Positions 42,496 through 50,971 of a DNA stretch of 64,000 nucleotides are shown here, in pieces. The DNA is taken from positions 1,302,001 to 1,366,000 of the forward strand of contig NZ_FOEH01000001.1 of assembly GCF_900110695.1 (NCBI RefSeq). Direction: 5' to 3'. The notes under the pieces were generated by a model that saw only the letters and a program-made list of their open reading frames with translations, was not told the origin of the DNA and ran no database searches. Source of the stretch: Virgibacillus subterraneus. GTDB taxonomy: Bacteria > Bacillota > Bacilli > Bacillales > Amphibacillaceae. The translations under genes and the position numbers were made by a program. How positions within the stretch are numbered: position 1 is the stretch's first letter; every line of letters starts with the position of its first letter.

Positions 42496-43308
42496 GTGTA
42501 TTTTAAGGTAAATGATGCATCATATTGGTATAAAATAGATGGTGAAGGTGAAGGCGAGGATACAATCGTGTTTTTGCACGGTTTTACAGGTACTGCTGCT
42601 ACTTGGACTTCTTTTATAAATGACTGGCAGGATTATTATCAGATTCTTACGATTGACCTTCCGGGACACGGAAAAACAACTTTAGATACACCAAGAACAA
42701 TGGAAGAATGTTGTTCTGACTTAGTACATTTATTCGATTACTTAAAGCTGGAAAAAGTTCATCTTGCAGGCTATTCTATGGGCGGAAGGACGGCATTATC
42801 TGTAGCAATGCTTTATCCGGAACGAATTAAGTCATTGATGCTTGAAAGTGCTTCACCTGGCCTAATTTCAGATAATGACCGGAAGAGCCGTCTTAATCAT
42901 GATGATAAACTTGCCAGTCGTGTTGAACAGAATGGGGTTGAGTCATTTGTAGAATTCTGGGGGAGTATCCCTCTATTTAAGACACAGAAAAGCTTGCCAA
43001 TCAATATTCAAAAGCAGATCCGTGATGAAAGGTTATCACAATCTGCGGACGGCCTGGCTTATTCGCTTCGTTATATGGGGACAGGCCGACAGCCGTCCTG
43101 GTGGGGTCAATTACAAGATATTACTATTCCTGTACTGTTACTCGCTGGTGCCTATGATCAGAAATTTATTGATATAAATAAATCGATGTCAGAACGTATT
43201 ACATCAAGTAAACTGGTCATTGTTGAAAATGCCGGTCATGCAATTCATGTGGAACAGCCAGGAATTTTTGGTAGAATAGTAAATGAGTTTTATAATTCAA
43301 TACAGTAG
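42496..43308 (+). CDS. menH: SHCHC synthase MenH (alpha/beta hydrolase)
   Basis: The 270-residue alpha/beta hydrolase has the oxyanion motif IVFLHGFTGTAATW, the nucleophile elbow GYSMGGRTALS (Ser about residue 94), Asp in LLAGAYDQKF and His in NAGHAIHVEQP. In the pathway it removes pyruvate from SEPHCHC to give SHCHC. GTG 42496 is 11 bases after menD and has AAAGGATG upstream. Its place between menD and menB matches B. subtilis ytxM/menH. Confidence 0.9.
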   Translation: MYFKVNDASYWYKIDGEGEGEDTIVFLHGFTGTAATWTSFINDWQDYYQILTIDLPGHGKTTLDTPRTMEECCSDLVHLFDYLKLEKVHLAGYSMGGRTALSVAMLYPERIKSLMLESASPGLISDNDRKSRLNHDDKLASRVEQNGVESFVEFWGSIPLFKTQKSLPINIQKQIRDERLSQSADGLAYSLRYMGTGRQPSWWGQLQDITIPVLLLAGAYDQKFIDINKSMSERITSSKLVIVENAGHAIHVEQPGIFGRIVNEFYNSIQ

Positions 43309-43346
43309 TAGTAAACTACATAGTTACTTTTTAAAGGAGGAAAATA

Positions 43347-44165
43347 ATGACTGTACAATGGGAAGAAGTTCGAGAGTATAAAGAAATTACGTATGAAAAG
43401 TATGATGGTGTTGCAAAGGTAACGATGAATCGTCCCGAAAAACACAATGCATTTACACCGCTAACGGTAAATGAAATGATCGACGCTTTTGTTGATGCAC
43501 GTGATGACTCATCAATCGGTGTTGTTATATTGGCTGGTGCTGGCGATAAAGCATTTTGCTCAGGTGGAGACCAATCAGTGAGAGGGCATGGCGGCTATGT
43601 TGGTGATGACCAGGTGCCGCGTTTGAATGTTCTTGATTTACAAAGGTTAATCCGCACCATTCCAAAACCAGTTGTGGCAATGGTATCTGGTTATGCTATT
43701 GGTGGTGGCCATGTACTGCATGTTGTTTGTGACCTGACAATCGCTGCAGATAATGCAGTGTTTGGTCAAACTGGTCCAAAAGTAGGCAGTTTTGATGCAG
43801 GATATGGAGCAGGTTATTTAGCACGTATGGTTGGTCATAAGCGTGCACGCGAGATCTGGTACTTATGCCGTCAATATAGTGCCGAAGAAGCATTTCAAAT
43901 GGGCATGGTAAATACAGTAGTTCCACTGGACAAGCTAGAGGATGAAACACTTCAATGGTGTGAAGAAATGCTTGAGAAATCACCAACAGCTCTTCGCTTC
44001 CTAAAGGCATCATTTAATGCAGATACAGATGGGTTAGCTGGTTTGCAGCAAATGGGCGGAGACGCAACACTTCTTTACTATACAACTGAGGAAGCAAAAG
44101 AAGGACGCGATGCATTTAAAGAGAAAAGGAAACCAGACTTTAAGCAATTTCCACGCTTTCCGTGA
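43347..44165 (+). CDS. menB: 1,4-dihydroxy-2-naphthoyl-CoA synthase MenB
   Basis: The 272-residue crotonase-fold enzyme closes the naphthoate ring from o-succinylbenzoyl-CoA. Visible are [17 protein letters not shown], the oxyanion segment [15 protein letters not shown] (bicarbonate-type MenB pattern), [10 protein letters not shown] and the active-site block [27 protein letters not shown] precedes ATG 43347. A terminator-like hairpin follows, before menE. Confidence 0.96.
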   Translation: MTVQWEEVREYKEITYEKYDGVAKVTMNRPEKHNAFTPLTVNEMIDAFVDARDDSSIGVVILAGAGDKAFCSGGDQSVRGHGGYVGDDQVPRLNVLDLQRLIRTIPKPVVAMVSGYAIGGGHVLHVVCDLTIAADNAVFGQTGPKVGSFDAGYGAGYLARMVGHKRAREIWYLCRQYSAEEAFQMGMVNTVVPLDKLEDETLQWCEEMLEKSPTALRFLKASFNADTDGLAGLQQMGGDATLLYYTTEEAKEGRDAFKEKRKPDFKQFPRFP

Positions 44166-44187
44166 TTATAATATTTTTTTAAGAGAG

Positions 44188-44217
44188 ACCTTTGCTTATG
44201 ATAGGCAAAGGTTTTTC
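44188..44217 (+). terminator. Terminator between menB and menE
   Basis: ACCTTTGC, TTATGATAG, GCAAAGGT followed by TTTTC. It should reduce menE expression relative to menB unless menE has its own promoter; none was clear. Confidence 0.75.
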
Positions 44218-44243
44218 ATTTACTGATTGAGGAGGTCAGCATT

Positions 44244-45665
44244 ATGTCTGAAACAATCCCACATTGGCTGACAAAGCAAGCAAATATTGCTCCAGATCAA
44301 ACTGCAATTGAACTGGAAAATGGAACTTTCTTTACTTTTTTGGATTTAAAGGAAAAAAGCCAACATTTTGCTCAAAAATTAGCACAATTAGATATAAAAC
44401 AAGGATCACATGTTGCCATTTTATCTAACAATAATGTTGATATGGTAATTGCAATACATGCACTGAGTTATCTTGGGGCTGTTGCGGTCATGTTTAATAC
44501 TCGTTTAACTGAAGAGGAATTAGAATATCAGATCAGCGATGCAGAAGTTTCACATGTACTGGCTGAAAATAATAATACAAATTTCAGTGTACCAGTATAT
44601 ACATTTTTCAAAGTTAACTCGCTTCAGGAAAAGATAGTTGAGTTGCGAAAGGAAATTAACTTAGAAGACAGATTCACTATTATTTATACATCAGGTACCA
44701 CAGGATTCCCGAAAGGTGTAGTTCATACTTATGGCAATCACTGGTGGAGTGCAATAGGTTCTATGTTGAATCTGGGCCTAAATAATAATGACAAGTGGCT
44801 TAATGCATTACCTATTTTTCATGTTGGTGGTCTGTCTATTTTTGTCAAAAGCGTTATTTATGGGATGCCTGTTTACTTAGTTGATAAATACGATAAGAGA
44901 AGTGTACATGATGCGATTATGTCAAAGGATGTGACAATTGTTTCTGTTGTTACCCTTATGCTAAGGGAACTTGTTGAGTACCTTGGTGACAATCTCTTAC
45001 CAGATACCTTTCGTTGTGTGTTGCTTGGAGGTGGACCAGCGCCAAAGTCACTCTTAGAACAGGCAAAATTTCGTAATGTTCCTGTGTTCCAATCTTACGG
45101 AATGACAGAAACGTCATCACAAATTGTAACTTTAAGCCCAAATGATGCTTTGGACAAGATAGGTTCTTCTGGAAAGCCATTATTCCCAGCCCAGTTGAAA
45201 ATTGATGCAGCAGATAAATCAATTGGTGAGATATACGTAAAGGGCCCAATGGTTACAACTGGCTATTATAAGAATGAAGCAGCAACAGAAAAAACGCTAA
45301 ATGATGGGTGGCTAGCTACTGGTGACCTGGGTTATCTTGATGATGATGGTTTTTTATATGTTGTCGATCGACGAAAAGATCTTATAATATCTGGTGGTGA
45401 AAATATATATCCCACTGAAATCGAGAGCGTCTTGTCTGAGATGGATGCAGTCCAGGAAGCAGGTGTTGTCGGAAAAAACGATGATAGGTGGGGACAGGTT
45501 CCCATCGCGTTTATTGTTACAAATGATAAAACTGTTTCGGCTGAAGCTATACTGGAATTCGCCAGTCAGAAACTAGCTAAATACAAGCTGCCAAAAGAGA
45601 TTCGTTTTATTGATAAGCTCCCGAGAAATGCGTCAAATAAAATTGTGAAAAGTAAATTGTTATAG
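44244..45665 (+). CDS. menE: o-Succinylbenzoate-CoA ligase MenE
   Basis: The 473-residue adenylate-forming enzyme activates o-succinylbenzoate with ATP and CoA. Motifs: the P-loop-like IIYTSGTTGFPKGVVHT (about residue 150), QSYGMTETSSQ, GWLATGDLGYLDDDGFLYVVDRRKD split over residues about 350-375, and the catalytic C-terminal Lys near RNASNKIVKSKL. GAGGAGGTCAGC precedes ATG 44244. In B. subtilis menC follows; here only repeats follow. Confidence 0.94.
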   Translation: MSETIPHWLTKQANIAPDQTAIELENGTFFTFLDLKEKSQHFAQKLAQLDIKQGSHVAILSNNNVDMVIAIHALSYLGAVAVMFNTRLTEEELEYQISDAEVSHVLAENNNTNFSVPVYTFFKVNSLQEKIVELRKEINLEDRFTIIYTSGTTGFPKGVVHTYGNHWWSAIGSMLNLGLNNNDKWLNALPIFHVGGLSIFVKSVIYGMPVYLVDKYDKRSVHDAIMSKDVTIVSVVTLMLRELVEYLGDNLLPDTFRCVLLGGGPAPKSLLEQAKFRNVPVFQSYGMTETSSQIVTLSPNDALDKIGSSGKPLFPAQLKIDAADKSIGEIYVKGPMVTTGYYKNEAATEKTLNDGWLATGDLGYLDDDGFLYVVDRRKDLIISGGENIYPTEIESVLSEMDAVQEAGVVGKNDDRWGQVPIAFIVTNDKTVSAEAILEFASQKLAKYKLPKEIRFIDKLPRNASNKIVKSKLL

Positions 45666-45712
45666 TATATTGCGGAGTGCTCATTTCGTAAGTTTTGTTG
45701 CTTTTAAGTGTG

Positions 45713-45915
45713 GCAGTTGATATAAATGCGACATTGCGAAATAATATTGAAAAATATTCGAGTGCTATGCACTGCTCCGGAAATACACTTCGCTTTCCCG
45801 CAGGAGTCTTCGTGTATTACCTGCGCTCTCATGGAGCTTCGGGCAGTTGGCTCCCGCGGAAAACGACTGCCCGAAGCGGAAATGAGCATGCTTCAGTGTC
45901 GCAGTCATATCAATA
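45713..45915. repeat. Palindromic MITE-like element, best copy
   Basis: TTGATATAAATGCGACATTG at the left and CAGTGTCGCAGTCATATCAA at the right are terminal inverted repeats. Inside are a perfect 12-bp stem (GCTTCGGGCAGT/ACTGCCCGAAGC) and AATACAC/GTGTATT. There is no transposase. Related sequence is at 17670-17840 and 35962-36062. Confidence 0.7.
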
Positions 45916-45967
45916 GCACCTATCTTTGTCATTACACTAGTTGAAATGAGGACATCCGTTATTTCTA

Positions 45968-46056
45968 AGCAGTTAAAAAAGTATAAATACTTTCTTACTG
46001 CATAAGTACAACTAATGCAATCACCATTAAGACTGGCGAGTGCTGAGTTTTCTAAG
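45968..46056 (+). repeat. Dispersed two-hairpin repeat, full copy
   Basis: AGCAGTTAAAAAAGTATAAA with ATACTTTCTTACTGC gives hairpin 1; ATAAGTACAACTAATGC, GACTGGCGAGTGCTGAGTT and TTCTAAG follow. It forms the left end of composite copy 2. Confidence 0.75.
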
Positions 46057-46263
46057 AATAGACTGCCTTAATTAATGAAATCCAGTCACCACAGCGGTTA
46101 ACAAGTAATTTTGAATTTCCACAAATTTATCGATATTTTGTTGCCACTACTGCGGCTTGAGAAACGAATGTAGTTACACAAAGTATTATTTTTGAAAAAA
46201 ATACAAATGTCGTATGACCAACAGATGAAAGTGACCACTTACAAAAGCATTGTCTATAAATAA

Positions 46264-46397
46264 TTTAGCGGACATGAGGGACCTTATTTTATGGAAAACA
46301 AGCAATATTAAGGTTTAAGCGGACACCAGATACCTTATTTGCTAGAATTACTTCTATTTCACTTGGATATATGTTAAATAAGTGCTCCTGTGTCCGC
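46264..46397 (+). repeat. GCGGACA-type element, copy 2
   Basis: AGCGGACATGAGGGACC-TTATTT (46265), AGCGGACACCAGATACC-TTATTT (46317), and the inverted AAGTGCTCCTGTGTCCGCT (46379-46397). Nearly identical to 9623-9754. Confidence 0.8.
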
Positions 46398-46569
46398 TAA
46401 TCAGATGAAAGCAAATGACGTTTAGTTTATTAACAGCTATTAAAATGAAAAAAGGCTTGTAGAAAAACAAGTCTTTCTAACAAAGGGTGTCCTTCTTACT
46501 TATACAATCGAATGCCGGAGTGAAAAAGTGGCATCTTGACAACATTTTTTTGAAAATATGAATTTTCAT

Positions 46570-46584
46570 TGAAAATGATTCTCA
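46570..46584 (+). promoter_or_regulatory. Fur box upstream of the siderophore ATPase
   Basis: TGAAAATGATTCTCA matches the 7-1-7 Fur consensus TGATAAT-N-ATTATCA at 13 of 15 positions. It lies just upstream of the -35 box, so the gene should be repressed by iron-loaded Fur. Confidence 0.8.
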
Positions 46585-46590
46585 AAGTCA

Positions 46591-46619
46591 TTGACTTATA
46601 TCCAAAAACCAAATAAACT
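46591..46619 (+). promoter_or_regulatory. Sigma-A promoter of the siderophore ATPase gene
   Basis: TTGACT (46591-46596), 17 bases, TAAACT (46614-46619). Confidence 0.6.
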
Positions 46620-46710
46620 GTATATATAATGCAATGTGAAAAATTGTGCATGTACATACTAAATTAGTTGTATATGTAGTGAAAGAATGCAGACATGGGG
46701 AGAGATTCCA

Positions 46711-47541
46711 ATGCAAACATTAACAGCGAAGGATTTAACACTTGGCTACGGCGAAGATATAATAATAGATGATTTAAATATAACAATACCAAAAGGCGAA
46801 ATTACAGTATTAATTGGTGGAAATGGCTGCGGGAAATCTACTTTGTTACGCTCATTAGCTCGTTTACTTAAACCGAAAAGCGGAGACGTTGTGTTAGATG
46901 GTGAACATATTGCAAAAATGGGAACGAAGGATGTTGCTAAAAAGCTTTCCATTTTGCCGCAGGGACCTGTAACACCAGAGGGCTTATCCGTAATGGAGCT
47001 TGTTAAACAAGGAAGACATCCATATCGCGGATTCTTAAAGCAGTGGTCTAATGACGATGAAAATGCTGTTAATAATGCACTTGAAGCAACTAATATGATG
47101 GAGTTTAAGGATCGTTCAGTTGATTCGTTATCTGGAGGTCAACGTCAGCGAGCATGGATTGCAATGACTTTGGCACAGGAAACGGATACGATATTGTTAG
47201 ATGAACCTACAACATACTTGGATATGACACATCAAATTGACGTACTTGACTTATTGTTTGAGCTTAATGAAAAAGACGGGCGTACTATTGTAATGGTACT
47301 GCATGATTTAAACCTTGCCTGTCGTTATGCTCATCATATTGTGGCAATCAGAGATAAACAGGTTTTTGCTCAAGGTAAACCAGAAGAAATTGTTACATGT
47401 AAACTAGTTCATGAAGTTTTTCAAATGAAGTGTGATGTGACATTTGACCCTATGTTTGGTACACCAATGTGTATTCCACATGGAAGAGGACGATGTATTT
47501 ATGCTAATGGAGCAGGAGCCTCACAATCAGCAATTAACTGA
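46711..47541 (+). CDS. yusV: Fe3+-siderophore ABC transporter ATP-binding protein (YusV-like)
   Basis: The 276-residue ATPase has Walker A ([12 protein letters not shown], about residue 40), the Q-loop, signature [11 protein letters not shown], Walker B ([12 protein letters not shown]) and the H-loop ([14 protein letters not shown]), as in the FepC/FhuC family. No permease or binding protein is beside it, so it probably energises several iron-siderophore permeases, as YusV does in B. subtilis. ATG 46711 follows GGGGAGAG. A Fur box precedes the promoter. Confidence 0.88.
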   Translation: MQTLTAKDLTLGYGEDIIIDDLNITIPKGEITVLIGGNGCGKSTLLRSLARLLKPKSGDVVLDGEHIAKMGTKDVAKKLSILPQGPVTPEGLSVMELVKQGRHPYRGFLKQWSNDDENAVNNALEATNMMEFKDRSVDSLSGGQRQRAWIAMTLAQETDTILLDEPTTYLDMTHQIDVLDLLFELNEKDGRTIVMVLHDLNLACRYAHHIVAIRDKQVFAQGKPEEIVTCKLVHEVFQMKCDVTFDPMFGTPMCIPHGRGRCIYANGAGASQSAIN

Positions 47542-47559
47542 ATAAAATCGTAAAGTGGC

Positions 47560-47591
47560 CCATCAGTCTTCACGGATTGATGGTTTTTTTT
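47560..47591 (+). terminator. Terminator of the siderophore ATPase gene
   Basis: CCATCAGTC, TTCACG, GATTGATGG, then eight T. Confidence 0.88.
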
Positions 47592-47649
47592 AATTTATTC
47601 ATACATTTATCCCATGCTTTTGAGGCAAATTATGAGCAGGAGGTGCTGT

Positions 47650-47970
47650 ATGGAGAAAAAGAAATTTTATATTAACTTAGGAAGTCAAGAGATATCTCAA
47701 ATAAAATATGATAATAATGAAGAGTTTGTCATTCATGCAACAGAAGATGAGGTACGAATCTTACGCGATAAAATGGATGATATGTATAACGCTGATTATC
47801 GTGCATTCTTTCGAGCACATGTGCCTATTATGCCATATCATAATGACAGCTCGAACGATGATTATGACATAGGCATAACAGAAGCTTTTCAAATGATTTA
47901 TGATTTGGGTGATGAGACTACCAAAAAACATATAGATAGTATGGGTGTTCTCTCAGACGGACACGAGTGA
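47650..47970 (+). CDS. Conserved hypothetical soluble protein
   Basis: The 106-residue protein starts MEKKKFYINLGSQEIS and carries the motif FFRAHVPIMPYHNDSSNDDYD (about residues 53-73), followed by an acidic helix. I recall similar sequences in Bacillaceae, sometimes listed as hydrolase, but no catalytic evidence is visible. AGGAGG lies 7 bases before ATG 47650; the upstream extension has no support. It is flanked by terminators and so monocistronic. Confidence 0.75.
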   Translation: MEKKKFYINLGSQEISQIKYDNNEEFVIHATEDEVRILRDKMDDMYNADYRAFFRAHVPIMPYHNDSSNDDYDIGITEAFQMIYDLGDETTKKHIDSMGVLSDGHE

Positions 47971-47979
47971 GGCTAAAAC

Positions 47980-48013
47980 GGAATAAGAGTACCCCTCTTA
48001 TTCCTATTTTTTT
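47980..48013 (+). terminator. Terminator of the 47.65-kb gene
   Basis: GGAATAAGAG, TACCC, CTCTTATTCC, then TATTTTTTT. Confidence 0.88.
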
Positions 48014-48094
48014 AGAAGAAAGTTTATAGGACTAGAAAAAAAGGAATAGTATAACAGAACGTTCTTATATATAAGTACGAAGGGAGCGAAAAAT

Positions 48095-48652
48095 ATGAAT
48101 AATAACATATACCTTAAGTATTTAAAATGGGTTATCAGTTGTGCTATTATTTTGCCATTATTTTTTATGATCCAGACAACCGAAGTTCAAACTGCATCAA
48201 CAGTTGAATATAGTAATAATCATGAAAATTCTAAGGTAAGTGCACAAACGTTAAAAAAGGAAAACCCTGAAAAGCAACTTTCTCATGACCGGATTGTCTC
48301 CCTTACAAACCAGTTTATGAAAACACTCGTACAGAATATTGACAGTAATAACAAAGTCGTCAATTTTGATAGGAAGAAGGAGTTGCTAGAGGAGTTTGAA
48401 AAAGTAACCACCAAAAATGTAGCTTCTGAATATGTTGATTATTATTACAGGAGTAAGCCAAGTGGGTTATATATAGTTCCCACTGAAACTCCGCCATGGT
48501 TTAACGAAAAAAATGACTATGATATGATAGAAAAAGAAAGCAATGTAGTTAAAGTTGTGCAGGAAAATAAATCTGATTTAGATGGATCGTATACGGTGAA
48601 AATCGAATTCACATATAATGATAAATGGAAAATAACAGACATCGAATATTAA
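48095..48652 (+). CDS. Predicted secreted or membrane-anchored protein of unknown function
   Basis: The 185-residue protein has an N-terminal hydrophobic segment (WVISCAIILPLFFMI, about residues 12-26), a linker, and a soluble domain with SHDRIVSLTNQFMKTLVQ and a YYYRSKPSGLYIVPTETPPW block, ending in a strand-rich NTF2-like pattern (YTVKIEFTYNDKWKITDIEY). No catalytic residues can be assigned. GAAGGGAGCG precedes ATG 48095. It lies just upstream of ytkD but with only short spacing and no terminator between. Confidence 0.7.
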   Translation: MNNNIYLKYLKWVISCAIILPLFFMIQTTEVQTASTVEYSNNHENSKVSAQTLKKENPEKQLSHDRIVSLTNQFMKTLVQNIDSNNKVVNFDRKKELLEEFEKVTTKNVASEYVDYYYRSKPSGLYIVPTETPPWFNEKNDYDMIEKESNVVKVVQENKSDLDGSYTVKIEFTYNDKWKITDIEY

Positions 48653-48685
48653 TGCTACTAGTCGAATATGAAAGCAGTTGAAATA

Positions 48686-49156
48686 ATGTATACATTCAAA
48701 GATTATTACCATAATGAAGTAAAGCTATCATTTGATGACCACCCTTTTTCAAAAAAACCGAAACATGTATGGGTTATTTGTAAATTAAAAGATGATTGGC
48801 TACTAACCAGACACAAGGACCGCGGATTGGAATTTCCGGGTGGGAAAGTAGAAAAGGGTGAAACCGCACAGGAAGCAGCTGTTCGAGAGGTCATGGAAGA
48901 AACTGGAGGAACTATTGATTCAATAAGGTATATTGGACAATATTATGTTGCAGGTAAAGGTGGTAACATTATTAAAAATGTCTACTTTGCTGAAATTAAA
49001 GAACTAATTCCTCAAGAGACCTATTATGAAACAGAAGGACCTGTTATGTTAAAAAAGGTTCCAGAGAATGTCAGGCAGAATAAATTGTATAGTTTTATTA
49101 TGAAAGATGGAGTTTTATCATACTGTATGGAGTTCATAAATAGAGAGAAAAACTAA
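48686..49156 (+). CDS. ytkD: Nudix hydrolase YtkD (nucleoside triphosphatase)
   Basis: The 156-residue protein has the Nudix box GGKVEKGETAQEAAVREV continuing MEETGG (about residues 56-79). The N-terminus MYTFKDYYHNEVKLSFDDHP is very close to that of B. subtilis YtkD, which hydrolyses oxidised dGTP and can act as an RNA pyrophosphohydrolase. ATG 48686 gives that N-terminus; ATG 48668 adds six atypical residues. Neither has a good ribosome site, so translation may depend on the upstream gene. Confidence 0.88.
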   Translation: MYTFKDYYHNEVKLSFDDHPFSKKPKHVWVICKLKDDWLLTRHKDRGLEFPGGKVEKGETAQEAAVREVMEETGGTIDSIRYIGQYYVAGKGGNIIKNVYFAEIKELIPQETYYETEGPVMLKKVPENVRQNKLYSFIMKDGVLSYCMEFINREKN

Positions 49157-49186
49157 AATCGCCCATTACAGGCGATTTTTAGTTTG
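49150..49186. terminator. Bidirectional terminator (ytkD / ytlD)
   Basis: AAACTAAAATCGCC, CATTACA, GGCGATTTTTAGTTT; overlaps the last bases of ytkD and reaches the ytlD stop. Confidence 0.85.
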
Positions 49187-49985
49187 TATTTTTAATAAAC
49201 CATCTCTCTAAACGTTCTGCGATTTTGTACATGATTACAGCACACAGGGCAATTACTACCAGAATGGATATAACGAGTGGAAAGTCAAACTCTTGAAAGC
49301 CCCTAATGATTAGATATCCTAATCCTTCTTTTGAAATCAGGAACTCTCCAACGATAACTCCCACCCATGATAAACCTACATTTACTTTTACGATTGATAA
49401 CATTGCAGGTAAGGATGCCGGGAATACGGCTTCTCTAAAGACCTGTCTTCTATTAGCACCGAAGCTTTTTAATACTCTTTCATAGTTTGGGTCAACCTCG
49501 AGAAAGGCAGTATATATAACAAGGGTGGTAATGGTTGCAGAAATGATTGCACTCATAGCGATTGCAGATACATAGTCAGGACCAATTGCGACGATAAAGA
49601 TGGGGGCAAAGGCAACCTTAGGCATTGCATATAAAACAACTAAAAAGGGGTTCATTATTCTGGAAAGCCGCGATGATGACCATAATACAGTAGCGAATAT
49701 AATCCCCACGATGGTTCCTAATAATAAGCCCAAAACAGTTTCAAACAATGTAATCTGTAAGTGGGAGGTTATTTTCCCATTAGAAAACATATTCAGTAAT
49801 ATACTGAAAATTTCAGAAGGAAAACTAAATATCAACGGATTTATCCAATCCATTCTGCTGGCTATTTCCCAGAGAGCGATAAAGGAGACAAGTATAATTA
49901 ATTGCCACAAGAAGATGATTTTTCTTTCATTATTTACTTGGTTTTTATAATTTTTATATAATTGATTATCTGAACTAAACATCAT
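49179..49985 (-). CDS. ytlD: ABC transporter permease YtlD (SsuC/TauC family)
   Basis: The 268-residue membrane protein has six helices and the EAA loop RVLKSFGANRRQVFREAVF followed by PASLPAML. The family imports sulfonates, taurine, nitrate or pyrimidine precursors. ATG 49985 (or 49982) overlaps the ATPase gene end by 11 (or 8) bases, so the two are translated together. In B. subtilis a substrate-binding protein gene (ytlA) completes the set; none is beside this pair. Confidence 0.85.
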   Translation of the reverse strand: MMFSSDNQLYKNYKNQVNNERKIIFLWQLIILVSFIALWEIASRMDWINPLIFSFPSEIFSILLNMFSNGKITSHLQITLFETVLGLLLGTIVGIIFATVLWSSSRLSRIMNPFLVVLYAMPKVAFAPIFIVAIGPDYVSAIAMSAIISATITTLVIYTAFLEVDPNYERVLKSFGANRRQVFREAVFPASLPAMLSIVKVNVGLSWVGVIVGEFLISKEGLGYLIIRGFQEFDFPLVISILVVIALCAVIMYKIAERLERWFIKNTN

Positions 49986-50775
49986 TTTGGTGACCCACTA
50001 TCTTTGTTCCCGGCGTGTTTGGTTCTATCTCTTGCCAGATTTTTTCGAATAGTAACTGGTATTTCGGATGTCTTCGTACTGAAAATGGTGCTTCATCTCG
50101 TAATTCCAAAGGGACTTCGAATGTTTTTTCAATTGATCTAGTATTAGCATCCATTAGGATTATACGGTCACTCATAGCAATAGCTTCACCAATATCATGG
50201 GTTACCAATATTGTTGTTTTGTTGTACATTTTAAGAAACCGTAACATTAAATCTTCCAGCTTTACCTTAGTTTGATAGTCGAGTATTGAAAATGGTTCAT
50301 CTAATAATATAATTTTTGGATCAGTTATTAATGTACGAATTAGAGCAACTCGCTGACGCATTCCCCTTGATAAGGAACTTGGATATACATGAGTTACATT
50401 TATTAATCCAGCTTCTTCTAAAAGATATGATGCTTTACCTTTTATTGCTTCTGTTTGATTATTACCAATTTTAGGCCCAATAAGTACGTTATCAATTATT
50501 GTTTTCCAAGGGAATAAATAATCTTGTTGGAGCATATAGCCTATTGCCGGTTCAGATTTATTGATTGGTTGCTGTTGTATTAACACCTCTCCTGTTGATT
50601 GCTTGATAATTCCTGCTATTATAGATAGTATTGTTGACTTTCCGCAGCCATTGGGACCTAAGAGGGTAACAATTTCTCCCTCTTTGACAGAAAAAGATAT
50701 ATTGTCGAGTGTTTTTATATGATTTTTTTTTGAAAAGTAATGGTGTGAAACGCGATCTAAGGTAAGAAAAGTCAT
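49975..50775 (-). CDS. ytlC: ABC transporter ATP-binding protein YtlC (SsuB/TauB family)
   Basis: The 266-residue ATPase has Walker A (LLGPNGCGKSTIL, about residue 38), Q-loop (GYMLQQDYLFPW), signature SLSRGMRQRVALIR (Gly-to-Arg variant of LSGGQ common in this subfamily), Walker B (IILLDEPFSILD) and H-loop (LVTHDIGEAIAM). It powers the YtlD permease. GGAGGGAAGCCC precedes ATG 50775. Together with ytlD it lies between ytkD and pckA as in B. subtilis. Confidence 0.87.
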   Translation of the reverse strand: MTFLTLDRVSHHYFSKKNHIKTLDNISFSVKEGEIVTLLGPNGCGKSTILSIIAGIIKQSTGEVLIQQQPINKSEPAIGYMLQQDYLFPWKTIIDNVLIGPKIGNNQTEAIKGKASYLLEEAGLINVTHVYPSSLSRGMRQRVALIRTLITDPKIILLDEPFSILDYQTKVKLEDLMLRFLKMYNKTTILVTHDIGEAIAMSDRIILMDANTRSIEKTFEVPLELRDEAPFSVRRHPKYQLLFEKIWQEIEPNTPGTKIVGHQNDV

Positions 50776-50971
50776 GGGCTTCCCTCCTAAGCTGATTTCG
50801 AAGTATTTAAACTCAGCTATTCGTGCATTGGTTTTCCAAAGATAAGCAAAAAAACATTAACATACATCGGTATATTCATTTTTTATTCGCATATTCCAGG
50901 TTGTATTTTGTCATCATAGCCTATGCGATTTAAAAAAATTGTGTGAATGCCTATATGTTAGAGACAAAAAA

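Larger units (their letters stand above)
45968..46398 (+). repeat. Composite interspersed repeat, copy 2
   Basis: Aligns by eye with 9251-9754; shared blocks include TTTTCTAAGAATAGACT, AATTTCCACAAA, GTAGTTACACAAAG and TATTTTTGAAAAAA, ending in the GCGGACA element. Confidence 0.75.
45666..46560. other. Long repeat-filled intergenic region after menE
   Basis: About 900 bases with no believable gene. It holds the palindromic element (45713-45915), a full two-hairpin repeat (45968-46056), the second copy of the composite repeat (to 46398), and a hairpin AAAGGCTTGT/ACAAGTCTTT at about 46453-46479. Short open frames in it are by-products of the repeats. Confidence 0.7.

Noticed and set aside
45695-45944. 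Three overlapping short frames after menE
   Set aside because: They lie on both strands of the palindromic element, so their openness comes from the repeat, and none has a proper ribosome site.
48056-48065. LexA/DinR SOS box (AGAACGTTCT)
   Set aside because: The Bacillus box needs four bases between GAAC and GTTC; here the halves touch. The downstream gene has no link to DNA repair.
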